Below, piece by piece: positions 53,182 through 61,095 of a DNA stretch of 64,000 bases. The notes beneath the pieces were generated by a model. That model saw nothing but the letters and a program-made list of their open reading frames with translations, was not told the DNA's origin and did not search any database. The position numbers and the translations under genes are program-made. The stretch is from contig NZ_CP016428.1 of assembly GCF_001693385.1 (NCBI RefSeq), forward strand, positions 5,890,001 through 5,954,000, read 5' to 3'. Position 1 is the stretch's first letter, and every line of letters starts with the position of its first letter. The stretch is from Bradyrhizobium icense. GTDB lineage: Bacteria > Pseudomonadota > Alphaproteobacteria > Rhizobiales > Xanthobacteraceae.

Positions 53182-53970
53182 ATGCGCGCACTCTACACAG
53201 CAGCGACCGGCATGGCGGCACAGGAACTCAACGTTCAGGTGATCTCCAACAACATCGCCAATATGCGCACCACCGGCTACAAGAAGCAGCGCGCGGCGTT
53301 TCAGGACCTGATCTACGACCATGTGCGCCGCGTCGGCGCGCAGGCTTCCGACCAGGGCACCATTCTGCCGGTCGGCGTCGATATCGGCGGCGGCGTCAAG
53401 ACCGTCGGCACGCCGCGTCTGATGAGCCAGGGCACGCTGTCGCCGACCGGCAACGACCTCGACGTCGCGATCCGCGGTGAAGGTTTCTTCAAGATCCAGA
53501 TGCCCGACGGCACCTATGCCTATACCCGCGACGGCTCGTTCATGATGGACGCGCAGGGCCGCGTCGTCACCGCCCAGGGCAACCCGGTGCAGCCGACGAT
53601 CACGATCCCGCAGAATTCCTCGCAGATCACCATCAACGCGCAGGGCCAGCTCACGGTGATACTGCCGGGCTCGACCACGCCGACGCTGGTCGGCCAGATT
53701 GGCCTGACCCGCTTCATCAACAAGGCCGGCCTCAACCCGATCGGCGACAATCTGTTCACGGACACCCCGGCCTCCGGCACGCCGCAGGACGGCATCGCCA
53801 ATACCGACGGCTTTGGCGACATGCAGCAGGCCAACCTCGAACAGGCCAATGTCGAGGTGGTGACCGAAATCTCCGACCTGATCGCCGCCCAGCGCGCCTA
53901 TGAGATGAACGCCAAGGTCGTCAGCGCAGCCGACCAGATGCTGCAATCCACCTCTAACATGTTCCGCTAA
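53182..53970 (+). CDS. flgG: flagellar distal rod protein FlgG
   Basis: 262 aa, standard length. N-terminal ALYTAATGMAAQELNVQVIS with NNIANMRTTGYKKQRAAFQD, rod repeats, and the C-terminal QQANLEQANVEVVTEISDLI. Forms the distal rod running through the L and P rings. Begins 18 bp after flgF. Confidence 0.97.
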   Translation: MRALYTAATGMAAQELNVQVISNNIANMRTTGYKKQRAAFQDLIYDHVRRVGAQASDQGTILPVGVDIGGGVKTVGTPRLMSQGTLSPTGNDLDVAIRGEGFFKIQMPDGTYAYTRDGSFMMDAQGRVVTAQGNPVQPTITIPQNSSQITINAQGQLTVILPGSTTPTLVGQIGLTRFINKAGLNPIGDNLFTDTPASGTPQDGIANTDGFGDMQQANLEQANVEVVTEISDLIAAQRAYEMNAKVVSAADQMLQSTSNMFR

Positions 53971-53980
53971 AGGACTGGTC

Positions 53981-55057
53981 ATGATCGCCCGCGCCCTCCT
54001 TCTGGCCACTGTCCTGATCGCTGCATCGAGCACGGCCGCGGTTGCGCAAACCCGGGAAAGCTTCGCGAACCGCAACGCGATCGCCGCGCCCGTGCTGCGC
54101 GCCGACGTGCAGGTATCGGGCGACCTCGTGCGGATAGGCGATGTCATCGACAATGCGGGCAGCGCCGCGCAGATTGCGATCTACCGCGCCCCGGATCTGG
54201 GCACCACCGGCTCGCTGCCGGTAGCGCAGGTACTCAACACCCTTCGAGCCCATCATGTGATCGGCGTCGACACCCGCGACCTCAGGGAAATTTCGGTGAC
54301 GCGTCTGGCCCGCACCGTCGAAGGCAAGAACATCGAGCTGCAGGTTGCGCAAGCGCTGGAGCGCCGCAATGGTCTCGGCGACGCCGCCAATCTGTCGCTG
54401 ACCTTCGACCGCGATCCCGGCGACGTCAGGCTGGACGCCGGCTTCAGCGGTAGCCTGCAGGCGAGCATCGTTCGCTACGACAATCGCAACGGCCGCTTCG
54501 ACGTCACTTTTGAGATCGCCAACGAGAACGGCGCCGCCGCTGCCAAGCTGCGCTATACCGGTACGGCAATCGAGACGATCGAGGCCGCAGTGCTGGCGCG
54601 CAACGTGGAGCGCAATGAGGTCTTGAAGTCTTCCGACGTGGTGGTCGAGCGCCGCCCGAAAGCGGAAGTCGGTCCTGATGCTGCCCTGCGTGATCGCGCG
54701 GTGGGCATGCAGGCCCGCCGTCAGCTTCGCGCCGGCCAGGCCATCAGGACCGCAGATCTCGCCAAGCCCGATCTGGTACAGCGCGACCAGAACGTCATGT
54801 TGATCTACGAGACGCCCGGAATCTACCTCACCATGCGCGGCAAGGCGCTGGACAACGGCACCGAAGGCGACGTCGTCACTGTCATGAACCTGCAGTCGAA
54901 GCGCACGGTGTCCGGCACTGTGACTGGCCGTGGGCAGGTCTCGATCTCACCACCGGCGTCACGCCTGCCGCAGACCAGCGATGCCACTTTGCTCGGCAAA
55001 GCACAGCCGGTAGCCGTCGCCATCGTCAATTCGCCAGCCGCTTCAAAAGCCGAGTAA
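53981..55057 (+). CDS. flgA: P-ring assembly chaperone FlgA
   Basis: 358 aa, in the long alphaproteobacterial form. Signal peptide (MIARALLLATVLIAASSTAA-VAQ). C-terminal SAF domain: LARNVERNEVLKSSDVVVER, AVGMQARRQLRAGQAIRTAD, and VSGTVTGRGQVSI at the end. Periplasmic chaperone for FlgI. Starts 10 bp after flgG. Confidence 0.92.
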   Translation: MIARALLLATVLIAASSTAAVAQTRESFANRNAIAAPVLRADVQVSGDLVRIGDVIDNAGSAAQIAIYRAPDLGTTGSLPVAQVLNTLRAHHVIGVDTRDLREISVTRLARTVEGKNIELQVAQALERRNGLGDAANLSLTFDRDPGDVRLDAGFSGSLQASIVRYDNRNGRFDVTFEIANENGAAAAKLRYTGTAIETIEAAVLARNVERNEVLKSSDVVVERRPKAEVGPDAALRDRAVGMQARRQLRAGQAIRTADLAKPDLVQRDQNVMLIYETPGIYLTMRGKALDNGTEGDVVTVMNLQSKRTVSGTVTGRGQVSISPPASRLPQTSDATLLGKAQPVAVAIVNSPAASKAE

Positions 55058-55062
55058 TGTAA

Positions 55063-55815
55063 ATGTCAGTTCCCCGTCTCAACCGCATCGTTCTCTCCGG
55101 CGCCATGTTGTCGCTGGCTGCCTTGGCGAGCGGTTGCTCCTCGATCGACCGTCTGTCGCAGATCGGCGAAAAGCCGAAGCTGACGGAGATCGAAAACCCG
55201 ACTACGCAACCCGGCTACAAGCCGGTACAGATGCCGATGCCGAAGCCGGAGCAGGCCTCCTACAACGCCAACTCGTTGTGGCGGAACGGCTCACGCGCCT
55301 TCTTCAGGGATCAGCGCGCGGCGCGCGTCGGCGATCTGCTGACGGTGACCGTCAACATCACCGACAAGGCCAACATCGCCAACGAGACCCAGCGCAGCCG
55401 CACAAGCAAGGAAGACTCAGGGATCACCGACTTCATCGGCGCCCAAACGATCACACAGCCGAACAAGATCCTGCCCGGCCGCCTCCTGACCACGGACTCG
55501 ACGTCGTCGAGCGACGGCAAGGGTTCGGTCAATCGCCAGGAAGCCCTGCAGACCACGGTTGCCGCGGTCGTCACGCAGGTGCTGCCGAACGGCAATCTCG
55601 TGGTCGAGGGCAAACAGGAAATCCGTGTCAATTTCGAAATCCGCGAACTGATCGTCGCCGGCATCGTCCGCCCCGAAGACATCCAGAGCGACAACACCAT
55701 CGATTCCACCAAGATCGCGCAGGCCCGCATCGCCTATGGCGGCCGCGGCCAGATCACCGACGTGCAGCAACCCCGTTACGGCCAACAGGTGATGGACGTG
55801 CTGCTGCCGTTCTAG
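55063..55815 (+). CDS. flgH: flagellar L-ring lipoprotein FlgH
   Basis: 250 aa. Lipoprotein signal MLSLAALASGCSSIDRL (lipobox LASGC), then FlgH features SLWRNGSRAFFRDQRAARVG-DLLTV and VNFEIRELIVAGIVRPEDIQ ... YGGRGQITDVQQPRYGQQVM. Builds the L ring in the outer membrane. Begins 5 bp after flgA; a hairpin repeat follows the stop. Confidence 0.96.
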   Translation: MSVPRLNRIVLSGAMLSLAALASGCSSIDRLSQIGEKPKLTEIENPTTQPGYKPVQMPMPKPEQASYNANSLWRNGSRAFFRDQRAARVGDLLTVTVNITDKANIANETQRSRTSKEDSGITDFIGAQTITQPNKILPGRLLTTDSTSSSDGKGSVNRQEALQTTVAAVVTQVLPNGNLVVEGKQEIRVNFEIRELIVAGIVRPEDIQSDNTIDSTKIAQARIAYGGRGQITDVQQPRYGQQVMDVLLPF

Positions 55816-55872
55816 CTTTTTTGAGCTCCCACACTCCATTGCGAACCTAGGCGCGATGAAGTGTATCAACGC

Positions 55873-55901
55873 GGCCTCCGTCAGCTCCCCTGGCGGAGGC
55901 C
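55873..55901. repeat. hairpin repeat (family C, copy 1) after flgH
   Basis: GGCCTCCG, 13-base loop, CGGAGGCC, flanked by TTGCGAAC upstream and TCAACGCGG just before. Related to the element at 56889-56922. May end the flgF operon transcript. Confidence 0.6.
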
Positions 55902-55980
55902 GTGGTCGTTTTCCGATGCAAGGAGCCGCATCATCTTGGATCTCCAGCGCAAGCCGCCTGCCCCTCGTCGTCTTCCCGTT

Positions 55981-56005
55981 GGAACCGAACCTACCCGCCG
56001 GCGTT
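55981..56005 (+). promoter_or_regulatory. EcfG-type (general stress) promoter before the YidB-like gene
   Basis: GGAAC at 55981-55985, 16-bp spacer, CGTT at 56002-56005. This is the exact consensus of the alphaproteobacterial extracytoplasmic-function sigma factor EcfG. It lies 33 bp before the YidB-like start. Confidence 0.75.
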
Positions 56006-56037
56006 CCTGACAGCAACGATCTGCACGGAGGCTAATC

Positions 56038-56490
56038 ATGGGCCGCGGAATGCCATCGATGACTGCCCTTCTCGGGCTTCTCGCCATTGCCGGATATCAG
56101 AACCGCGACAAACTGGCAGAACTTCTCAAGGGCGTTGGGGGCCAGCCGAACACAGGCGGGGGGCAGCAGCCGCTGGGCGGCTTGCTGGGCAATTTGAGCG
56201 GAATGTTGGGCGGCGCCGGGGTTGGCGGCCTGCTCAACGGCGGGATCGGCGAGTTGCTCGAAAGTTTCAAGCAAAACGGCCAGGGCGAGAAGGCCGAATC
56301 CTGGATCAACCAAGGCCCGAACAAGGATGTCTCGCCTCCGGAATTGAAGCAAGCGATCGGGTCCGACGTTCTGGCACAACTCGAACAGCAGACCGGACTT
56401 TCGCAGGAAGAGATCTTGGCCAGATTGTCTCGCGAGCTTCCGGCAGCCGTCGACAAGTACACGCCGGACGGCCGTTTGCCCACAACGTAA
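56038..56490 (+). CDS. YidB family protein (DUF937-like), 150 aa
   Basis: ATG 56038 after GGAGGC. N-terminal hydrophobic helix (MTALLGLLAIAGYQNRDKLA), a Gly-rich middle (LGGLLGNLSGMLGGAGVGGL) and the YidB C-terminus (SWINQGPNKDVSPPELKQAI ... QLEQQTGLSQEEILARLSRE). Soluble or peripheral protein of unknown function, frequent in stress regulons. Its EcfG-type promoter and the co-directed GlsB-like gene 44 bp downstream indicate a stress-induced pair. Confidence 0.85.
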   Translation: MGRGMPSMTALLGLLAIAGYQNRDKLAELLKGVGGQPNTGGGQQPLGGLLGNLSGMLGGAGVGGLLNGGIGELLESFKQNGQGEKAESWINQGPNKDVSPPELKQAIGSDVLAQLEQQTGLSQEEILARLSRELPAAVDKYTPDGRLPTT

Positions 56491-56534
56491 GCGAATGGAC
56501 GTGACGTTGGGGCAAGCAACAACGGAGCATCGAG

Positions 56535-56798
56535 ATGGGCATACTTTGGACGATCATCATTGGTTTCATTGCTGGCGTGATTGCGAAATTCATCATGCCC
56601 GGGGACAATGAGCCCTCGGGCTTCATTCTCACCACCATACTGGGCATCGTCGGCGCTTTCGTGGCGACCTATCTCGGCCAGGCGCTCGGGTGGTATCAGC
56701 CCGGAGAAGGCGCGGGCCTGATCGGTGCGGTAGTGGGCGCCATCATTGTTCTCTTCGTCTACGGCCTCTTCGCCGGCCGGCAACGGCGAGCGATTTAA
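56535..56798 (+). CDS. GlsB/YeaQ/YmgE family membrane protein, 87 aa
   Basis: Three hydrophobic helices with the family signature GILWTIIIGFIAGVIAKFIM-PG and AGLIGAVVGAIIVLFVYGLF. Small stress-inducible inner-membrane protein. Follows the YidB-like gene by 44 bp and likely shares the EcfG-type promoter. Confidence 0.9.
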   Translation: MGILWTIIIGFIAGVIAKFIMPGDNEPSGFILTTILGIVGAFVATYLGQALGWYQPGEGAGLIGAVVGAIIVLFVYGLFAGRQRRAI

Positions 56799-56888
56799 GA
56801 GCTGGACCTGATGGTCTTCAGGGGCGGGCTTGGCTGTGGATCAGCGGAGCGGTCCCCTTGCGAACTCACGCGAGAGCCGCTGTTCAAC

Positions 56889-56922
56889 GCGGTCTCCGTG
56901 AGTTCTTTTGGGCGGAGACCGC
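56889..56922. repeat. hairpin repeat (family C, copy 2) after the GlsB-like gene
   Basis: GCGGTCTCCG, 14-base loop, CGGAGACCGC, again preceded by TTGCGAAC and TTCAACGC. It lies between convergent genes and could stop transcription from both sides. Confidence 0.65.
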
Positions 56923-56940
56923 GGTTCAGTACAGAAGAAC

Positions 56941-58554
56941 TCACGATGCCAGCGCGGTTAGAAGCATCCGCGCGAGATCGGCGCTGAGGTAAGGCTTCGG
57001 CAGCAGCAGCACGCCGGCGTCGAGACGGCCGTGATGTATAAGGGCGTTCTCAGCATAGCCAGAGGTATAAAGCACTTTGAGCCCCGGGCGCCTTTTGACC
57101 CCTTCGGTCGCGAGCTGCCGGCCATTCATTCCCCCGGGGAGCATTACGTCAGTGAACAGCAGGTCAATGCGTTCGGGTCCATCAATGATTGCCAGCGCCT
57201 CGGCAGCATTGCCGACGGCGCGCGTGTGGAACCCGAAACGGGTAATCTGCGCCACGACGTATTCGCGGACCAGCGGGTCGTCCTCGACAATCAAGATAGT
57301 CTCGTCGCCATGTTCGCCCGCATACCCGCCAGTCTCGCCGGCGGGCGCCTCCAGGCCACCACCCGTGGCCTGCGGCAGGTATAGCTTCACGGTCGTGCCG
57401 TGGCCCTCTTCGCTGTAGATCTTGATATGTCCATTCGACTGTTTAACGAAGCCATAGACCATGCTGAGGCCTAGTCCCGACCCCTTCCCGGCTTCTTTGG
57501 TGGTAAAGAATGGTTCAAACACCTTTTCGAGCAGGCTGCTGGGGATTCCTTCCCCCGTGTCACTTACTGCAATCATGACGTAGTTGCCCGGTCTAACGTC
57601 GCTGTTCAGGCGAGCGTAGTTCTCATCGAGCACCACATTCTTGGTTTCTAACGTCAGCTTGCCGCCATCATGCATGGCGTCACGCGCATTTAGGGCGAGA
57701 TTCAGGATCGCGGTCGAGAGCTGACTGGAATCAATCAGGGCCGGCGCGGAATCGTGCGCCAGCATCGATTCGATTTCGATGTGTTCGCCGAGGGTCGGTC
57801 GTAGCAGACGCGCTGCATCGATTACCAACGCGTTGATGTCGGTATTGCGTGGCTGCAGCGGCTGTCGACGGGAGAAGGCCAACAAATGCTTCGTCAGTTC
57901 AGCCCCCCTTGCTGCGGCTCCATTGATCAGATTGGTGATCTGAGCGAGATGTGGACGATCCTTGACAGCATCGCTGAGGATTTCGATGGTCCCGGTGATC
58001 ACGGTTAGAATGTTGTTGAAGTCGTGCGCGACGCCACCGGTGAGCTGGCCGATGGCTTCCATCCTCTGCGCTTGTCGGACCCTGGATTCGGTGGCCTCTC
58101 TCTCCTCAAAGCGCTTGACCATGGCCTCGGCCTCGCGGCGCTGCCTGACTTCCTCCTCAAGTGCGGCATAGGCATTCGCAAGCTGAATGCGCGTGGGCAG
58201 CACAAGGATCCGCGGCAGCAGTAGTAGTAGTGCTGCCGTGATCGCGACCGAGATCAGCGCCAGCAAAGCTTTGGTCAAGGCCTCGATTTCATAGGCCGGC
58301 ACCCACATGGTGTAGATCGACAGCAGGCGGGTCGCTCCGCAGACCGCGACGAAGATCGCGAATATCAAGAATACGCCCCGGAACATAAGCTCGCGATGGC
58401 GCCGCCACACGAAGAACGCGAGGACAAACGCCGTAGCAAAGAAGGCGCCGGCGACCATCGCGTCGGAAACGACATTCAGCCAGATCAATTCCGGCTTCCA
58501 CAGTAAGCACGCGCCGTGCGCGGTGAGCGTCGACATGTGGAATAGCTCCAACAA
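56941..58554 (-). CDS. hybrid histidine kinase with ethylene-receptor-like membrane domain
   Basis: 537 aa. Three membrane helices (about 25-50, 57-78, 93-118) align with the ethylene-binding domain of plant ETR1: VSDAMVAGAFFATAF against its SD..IA.AYFS stretch, and VCGATRLLSIYTMW against LCGATHLINLW. Cys72 is kept but the copper-ligand His is Arg76, so ethylene binding is doubtful. Then a coiled-coil (about 120-165), HisKA with H177 (GGVAHDFNNILTV), HATPase (NLALNARDAMHDGG; GKGSGLGLSMVYG) and a receiver (LLFTDVMLPGGMNG). The ligand is unknown. Confidence 0.88.
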   Translation of the reverse strand: MLELFHMSTLTAHGACLLWKPELIWLNVVSDAMVAGAFFATAFVLAFFVWRRHRELMFRGVFLIFAIFVAVCGATRLLSIYTMWVPAYEIEALTKALLALISVAITAALLLLLPRILVLPTRIQLANAYAALEEEVRQRREAEAMVKRFEEREATESRVRQAQRMEAIGQLTGGVAHDFNNILTVITGTIEILSDAVKDRPHLAQITNLINGAAARGAELTKHLLAFSRRQPLQPRNTDINALVIDAARLLRPTLGEHIEIESMLAHDSAPALIDSSQLSTAILNLALNARDAMHDGGKLTLETKNVVLDENYARLNSDVRPGNYVMIAVSDTGEGIPSSLLEKVFEPFFTTKEAGKGSGLGLSMVYGFVKQSNGHIKIYSEEGHGTTVKLYLPQATGGGLEAPAGETGGYAGEHGDETILIVEDDPLVREYVVAQITRFGFHTRAVGNAAEALAIIDGPERIDLLFTDVMLPGGMNGRQLATEGVKRRPGLKVLYTSGYAENALIHHGRLDAGVLLLPKPYLSADLARMLLTALAS

Positions 58555-58934
58555 GCGGCCGCAAAGCGTGCAACCGCAATCCTCCGATCCGTCCGTCGGA
58601 GCGACGGAAATTATTCAGCTTTTTCGTCACCCGCACAAGCGCAGCGCTGGTCTCGACGAATGTTACTGCCCCGTCTGAGAGCCATCAAACCCGCATGTTG
58701 CACTTTCGGGAACAACTAAGCGGAGGTTTCGTGGAAGCTTAACAGGACGGCAACGGCCTCCGCTGGGGTGTGCCGACCAAGCCTACTGGTGTGTCAGTGG
58801 CCCTTAGCAGACATGTCTACCGATGTCGGTTCGTGGGTAAGCCAAACGCCACACCCGCATCGAGGTGTCGGTGGGTAGCTGCCACACTTCGGAACGTTTG
58901 CTCCCGCTTCATCTACCTCAGCAGGAGGAGTCCC
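58555..58934. other. intergenic region, 380 bp
   Basis: No gene seen. An EcfG-like pair GGAAC (58709-58713), 16 bp, CGTG lies about 200 bp upstream of the PRC-barrel gene; one base off consensus. Promoters of the divergent kinase and PRC-barrel genes must lie here. Confidence 0.4.
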
Positions 58935-59294
58935 ATGGCACTGGAAGCAAACGAGACCGGCAACCTGATCGGCAGCGACAAGGTCGAGGGAACTGCTGTC
59001 TATGGCGCCGACCGCAACAAGATCGGCTCGATCGAGCGCGTCATGATCGACAAGAAGAGCGGCAGGGTGTCTTATGCCGTGCTCTCCTTCGGTGGCTTCC
59101 TCGGCATCGGCGACGACCACTACCCGCTACCTTGGCAATCGCTGAAGTACGATACCTCGCTCGGCGGCTACGTCACCGGCGTGACGGAAGCGCAGCTCAA
59201 GGGCGCACCGCATTACGGCAACGACAACACCTGGAACTGGAGCGATCCGACCAGGGCCCGCGCCGTCAACGACTATTATGGGATCGCGATGTAA
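58935..59294 (+). CDS. PRC-barrel domain protein, 119 aa
   Basis: ATG 58935 after AGGAGGAG. One PRC-barrel: NLIGSDKVEGTAVYGADRNK, IGSIERVMIDKKSGRVSYAV, LSFGGFLGIGDDHYPLPWQS, then a C-terminal tail with HYGNDNTWNWSDPTRARAVN. Soluble beta-barrel domain often bound to RNA or photosynthetic/ribosome proteins; free-standing rhizobial forms are stress-linked. The open frame upstream of 58935 has no support. Ends in a strong hairpin. Confidence 0.85.
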   Translation: MALEANETGNLIGSDKVEGTAVYGADRNKIGSIERVMIDKKSGRVSYAVLSFGGFLGIGDDHYPLPWQSLKYDTSLGGYVTGVTEAQLKGAPHYGNDNTWNWSDPTRARAVNDYYGIAM

Positions 59295-59307
59295 TCGCGG
59301 TGACCTC

Positions 59308-59338
59308 CGAAAGGCTCGCTTCAATGGCGGGCCTTTCG
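59308..59338 (+). terminator. hairpin downstream of the PRC-barrel gene
   Basis: CGAAAGGCTCGC, 7-base loop, GCGGGCCTTTCG; 12-bp stem with one G-U pair, 13 bp after the stop. No T-run follows, so factor-independent termination is only probable. Confidence 0.5.
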
Positions 59339-59435
59339 CCTAGCAGGCGCGACCGCGCACGCAGAACCCGCGTTCGCCTGTCAGCGGAGAACTATTCCTG
59401 CTGCCTTGCGTTGTGATCTGCAAAAAGGCGGAGCA

Positions 59436-59516
59436 ATGGGAAAATTCTTTTTGATCGTTATCGCTGTCAGCGTCGCCGTTCTGCTGGCGATGAGCGCGTA
59501 CGTCATCAGCCTCTGA
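59436..59516 (+). CDS. 26-aa hydrophobic peptide
   Basis: MGKFFLIVIAVSVAVLLAMS then AYVISL and stop, read from ATG 59436 behind AAGGCGGAG at a good distance. A single membrane-spanning segment with a Lys at the N-terminus. Small single-span peptides of this style are known in bacteria. It is too short for standard gene calling; reality rests on the start signal and composition. Confidence 0.5.
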   Translation: MGKFFLIVIAVSVAVLLAMSAYVISL

Positions 59517-59697
59517 CACGATGAGGCTTGCCAACAGCTCGATGAGCAGCGCCCGGCGTGGAATCGGCCACCGGCCGGCCAAAAAGCAGACCCCGGCGCC
59601 TCTCGGGGGAAAGATTGCGCCAAGGCCTGAAGGGTTGCCGCGTGTCTAAAAACACGATTGCATAATTTTCCCGGCCCAGAATCGTTCCCGCCCTAAG

Positions 59698-60018
59698 TTA
59701 CCTCTTCGTGGTTCCTCCGGGAGAAGTGGCATCGCCCTTCTTGTCCACTGCACCTGCAGTCCCCGCGCCCTGCGTGCTGGCGTCCTTCGATGACCGCCTG
59801 GAGTTGCTGGTCGTGGTGCCCGTTGCGCTGTTCTTCGTGGCGGCTTCGCCGGTCACCTTCGAAGCGGATCCGCCGGACTGTGAACTGCCACCCGCGGCAT
59901 TGCCCTGTCGTTTCTCGTCTGGTGCACACCCCACCAATCCAATTGCGGCTTCTGCACTACGTTCCTGGTCGTAAGCCGCATCCACCACGAACGCACGCAA
60001 CGTGCCGCACCAGGCCAC
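59698..60018 (-). CDS. possible small lipoprotein-like, Ser/Thr/Gly-rich protein
   Basis: GTG 60018 frame of 106 codons. A segment AAIGLVGCAPDEKRQGN resembles a lipobox, followed by a low-complexity Ser/Thr/Gly/Lys tail (SSQSGGSASKVTGEAATKNS ... AVDKKGDATSPGGTTKR) as in many small exported rhizobial proteins. The preceding residues do not make a clean signal peptide, so the true start may be lost to a frameshift. Doubtful gene. Confidence 0.35.
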   Translation of the reverse strand: MAWCGTLRAFVVDAAYDQERSAEAAIGLVGCAPDEKRQGNAAGGSSQSGGSASKVTGEAATKNSATGTTTSNSRRSSKDASTQGAGTAGAVDKKGDATSPGGTTKR

Positions 60019-60713
60019 CGAAACTGCCTATCGAGGCTGGTCAAATCACCGCTGCTGCTTCCGCCGTTTAAGGGAGGCGTATTGCGATAGCCGCTGACAC
60101 CTGGCGCAGGACGCGGTGGACGCGGCAGCGTCGGGTGCGCAAGTTTGTCGCAGGCGGCATCAACTGAGCGAGCACCGGCGCGCAGACGAACGGCGCTCAA
60201 TGCCTTCGCCGGGACTTCGGCCGGCAGCGCACGGCCAGCCGATGCAATTGGTTAACGAGGCTACGGGCGGCGACATCGCAGGGCCCCGCCATCCGCGGTT
60301 GCCGCCAAGCGGACGAAAGTCTCTCGTGCAAAGTCTCTCGTGCCCGGCGAAGTTTTCAATTAACCATTAATGCGTCGGCGACGACGGGCACGACGGATTC
60401 GCGGCCGGGGGAAAGCACGACATAAGTCGTTAGACTCATTGCGCAAGCACCGCCGGTTGATCGGCACACCCGCGATGATTACCGTGTGGTTACGACCAAT
60501 ACACACGGACTGCAAGGCTGCGGCATCCGGCGCTCTCAGCGCCCTCTTTCTTTTTTGAGGGAACCCGTTAGCATGACCCGGGCAAAGCGAGCCGCGGGAA
60601 CGCGAATACACCCAGTTGTCATTCGCCCGAGAAGCAGGCGATCGAAAATTCCAGAGACCGCAGTGATGGAAACGACAGGGCGCGGCGTACTGGCTACCCC
60701 GCAATTGCGAGGT
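60019..60713. other. gene-poor stretch, about 700 bp
   Basis: Open frames of 60-115 codons on both strands show no known domain or start signals. A TTAACCAT half-box at 60360-60367 is present. I see no RNA gene. Confidence 0.4.
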
Positions 60714-61091
60714 ATGACCATCTCTTGTGGAGCAATGCTGCTTCTCCTCACGATCCTCATCGCGGCCTCGCCTGCGTTCGCCGAGCCTTGCAGCAAGCCG
60801 ACATCGCGCTCCAAGATTGCCGAGACGCTCCGCCTCGCCTCCGAGCAGCGGCCGGTCAATCTCACGTTTCGCACCGGCGCCGATGGCGTGAAACTGTCGC
60901 TTGGCCTCAAGTCGAAATATCCTGACGATATGACCATCATCCTGCAGAATGACTTCGAGCAGTTGAACGTAAAGGACGACCGCTTTGATGTCCTGCTGCG
61001 ATTAAGGGGGGCTCGGGAGCGCGTCACCGTCCCCTTCCATGCAATCAAGTCATTCTGGGACAAGTCCGAGCTGAAGTGCTCCGACGGCTGA
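60714..61091 (+). CDS. exported SspB-like domain protein, 125 aa
   Basis: Start set at ATG 60714 because it opens a clear signal peptide (MTISCGAMLLLLTILIAASP-AFAEP); upstream ATGs (60666, 60573) add hydrophilic residues that would hide it. The mature part matches the ClpX adaptor SspB core: RPVNLTFRTGADGVKLSLGL, YPDDMTIILQNDFEQLNVKD and RVTVPFHAIKSFWDKS. Cytoplasmic SspB delivers ssrA-tagged proteins to ClpXP; a copy carrying a signal peptide cannot meet ClpXP, so it must do something else in the periplasm or the start is wrong. Confidence 0.7.
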   Translation: MTISCGAMLLLLTILIAASPAFAEPCSKPTSRSKIAETLRLASEQRPVNLTFRTGADGVKLSLGLKSKYPDDMTIILQNDFEQLNVKDDRFDVLLRLRGARERVTVPFHAIKSFWDKSELKCSDG

Positions 61092-61095
61092 TGCC

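Noticed and set aside
60356..60372. TTAACCATTAA as full CtrA site
   Set aside because: The two TTAA boxes are only 4 bp apart, not 7; only the half-site form is present, and no likely target gene is near.
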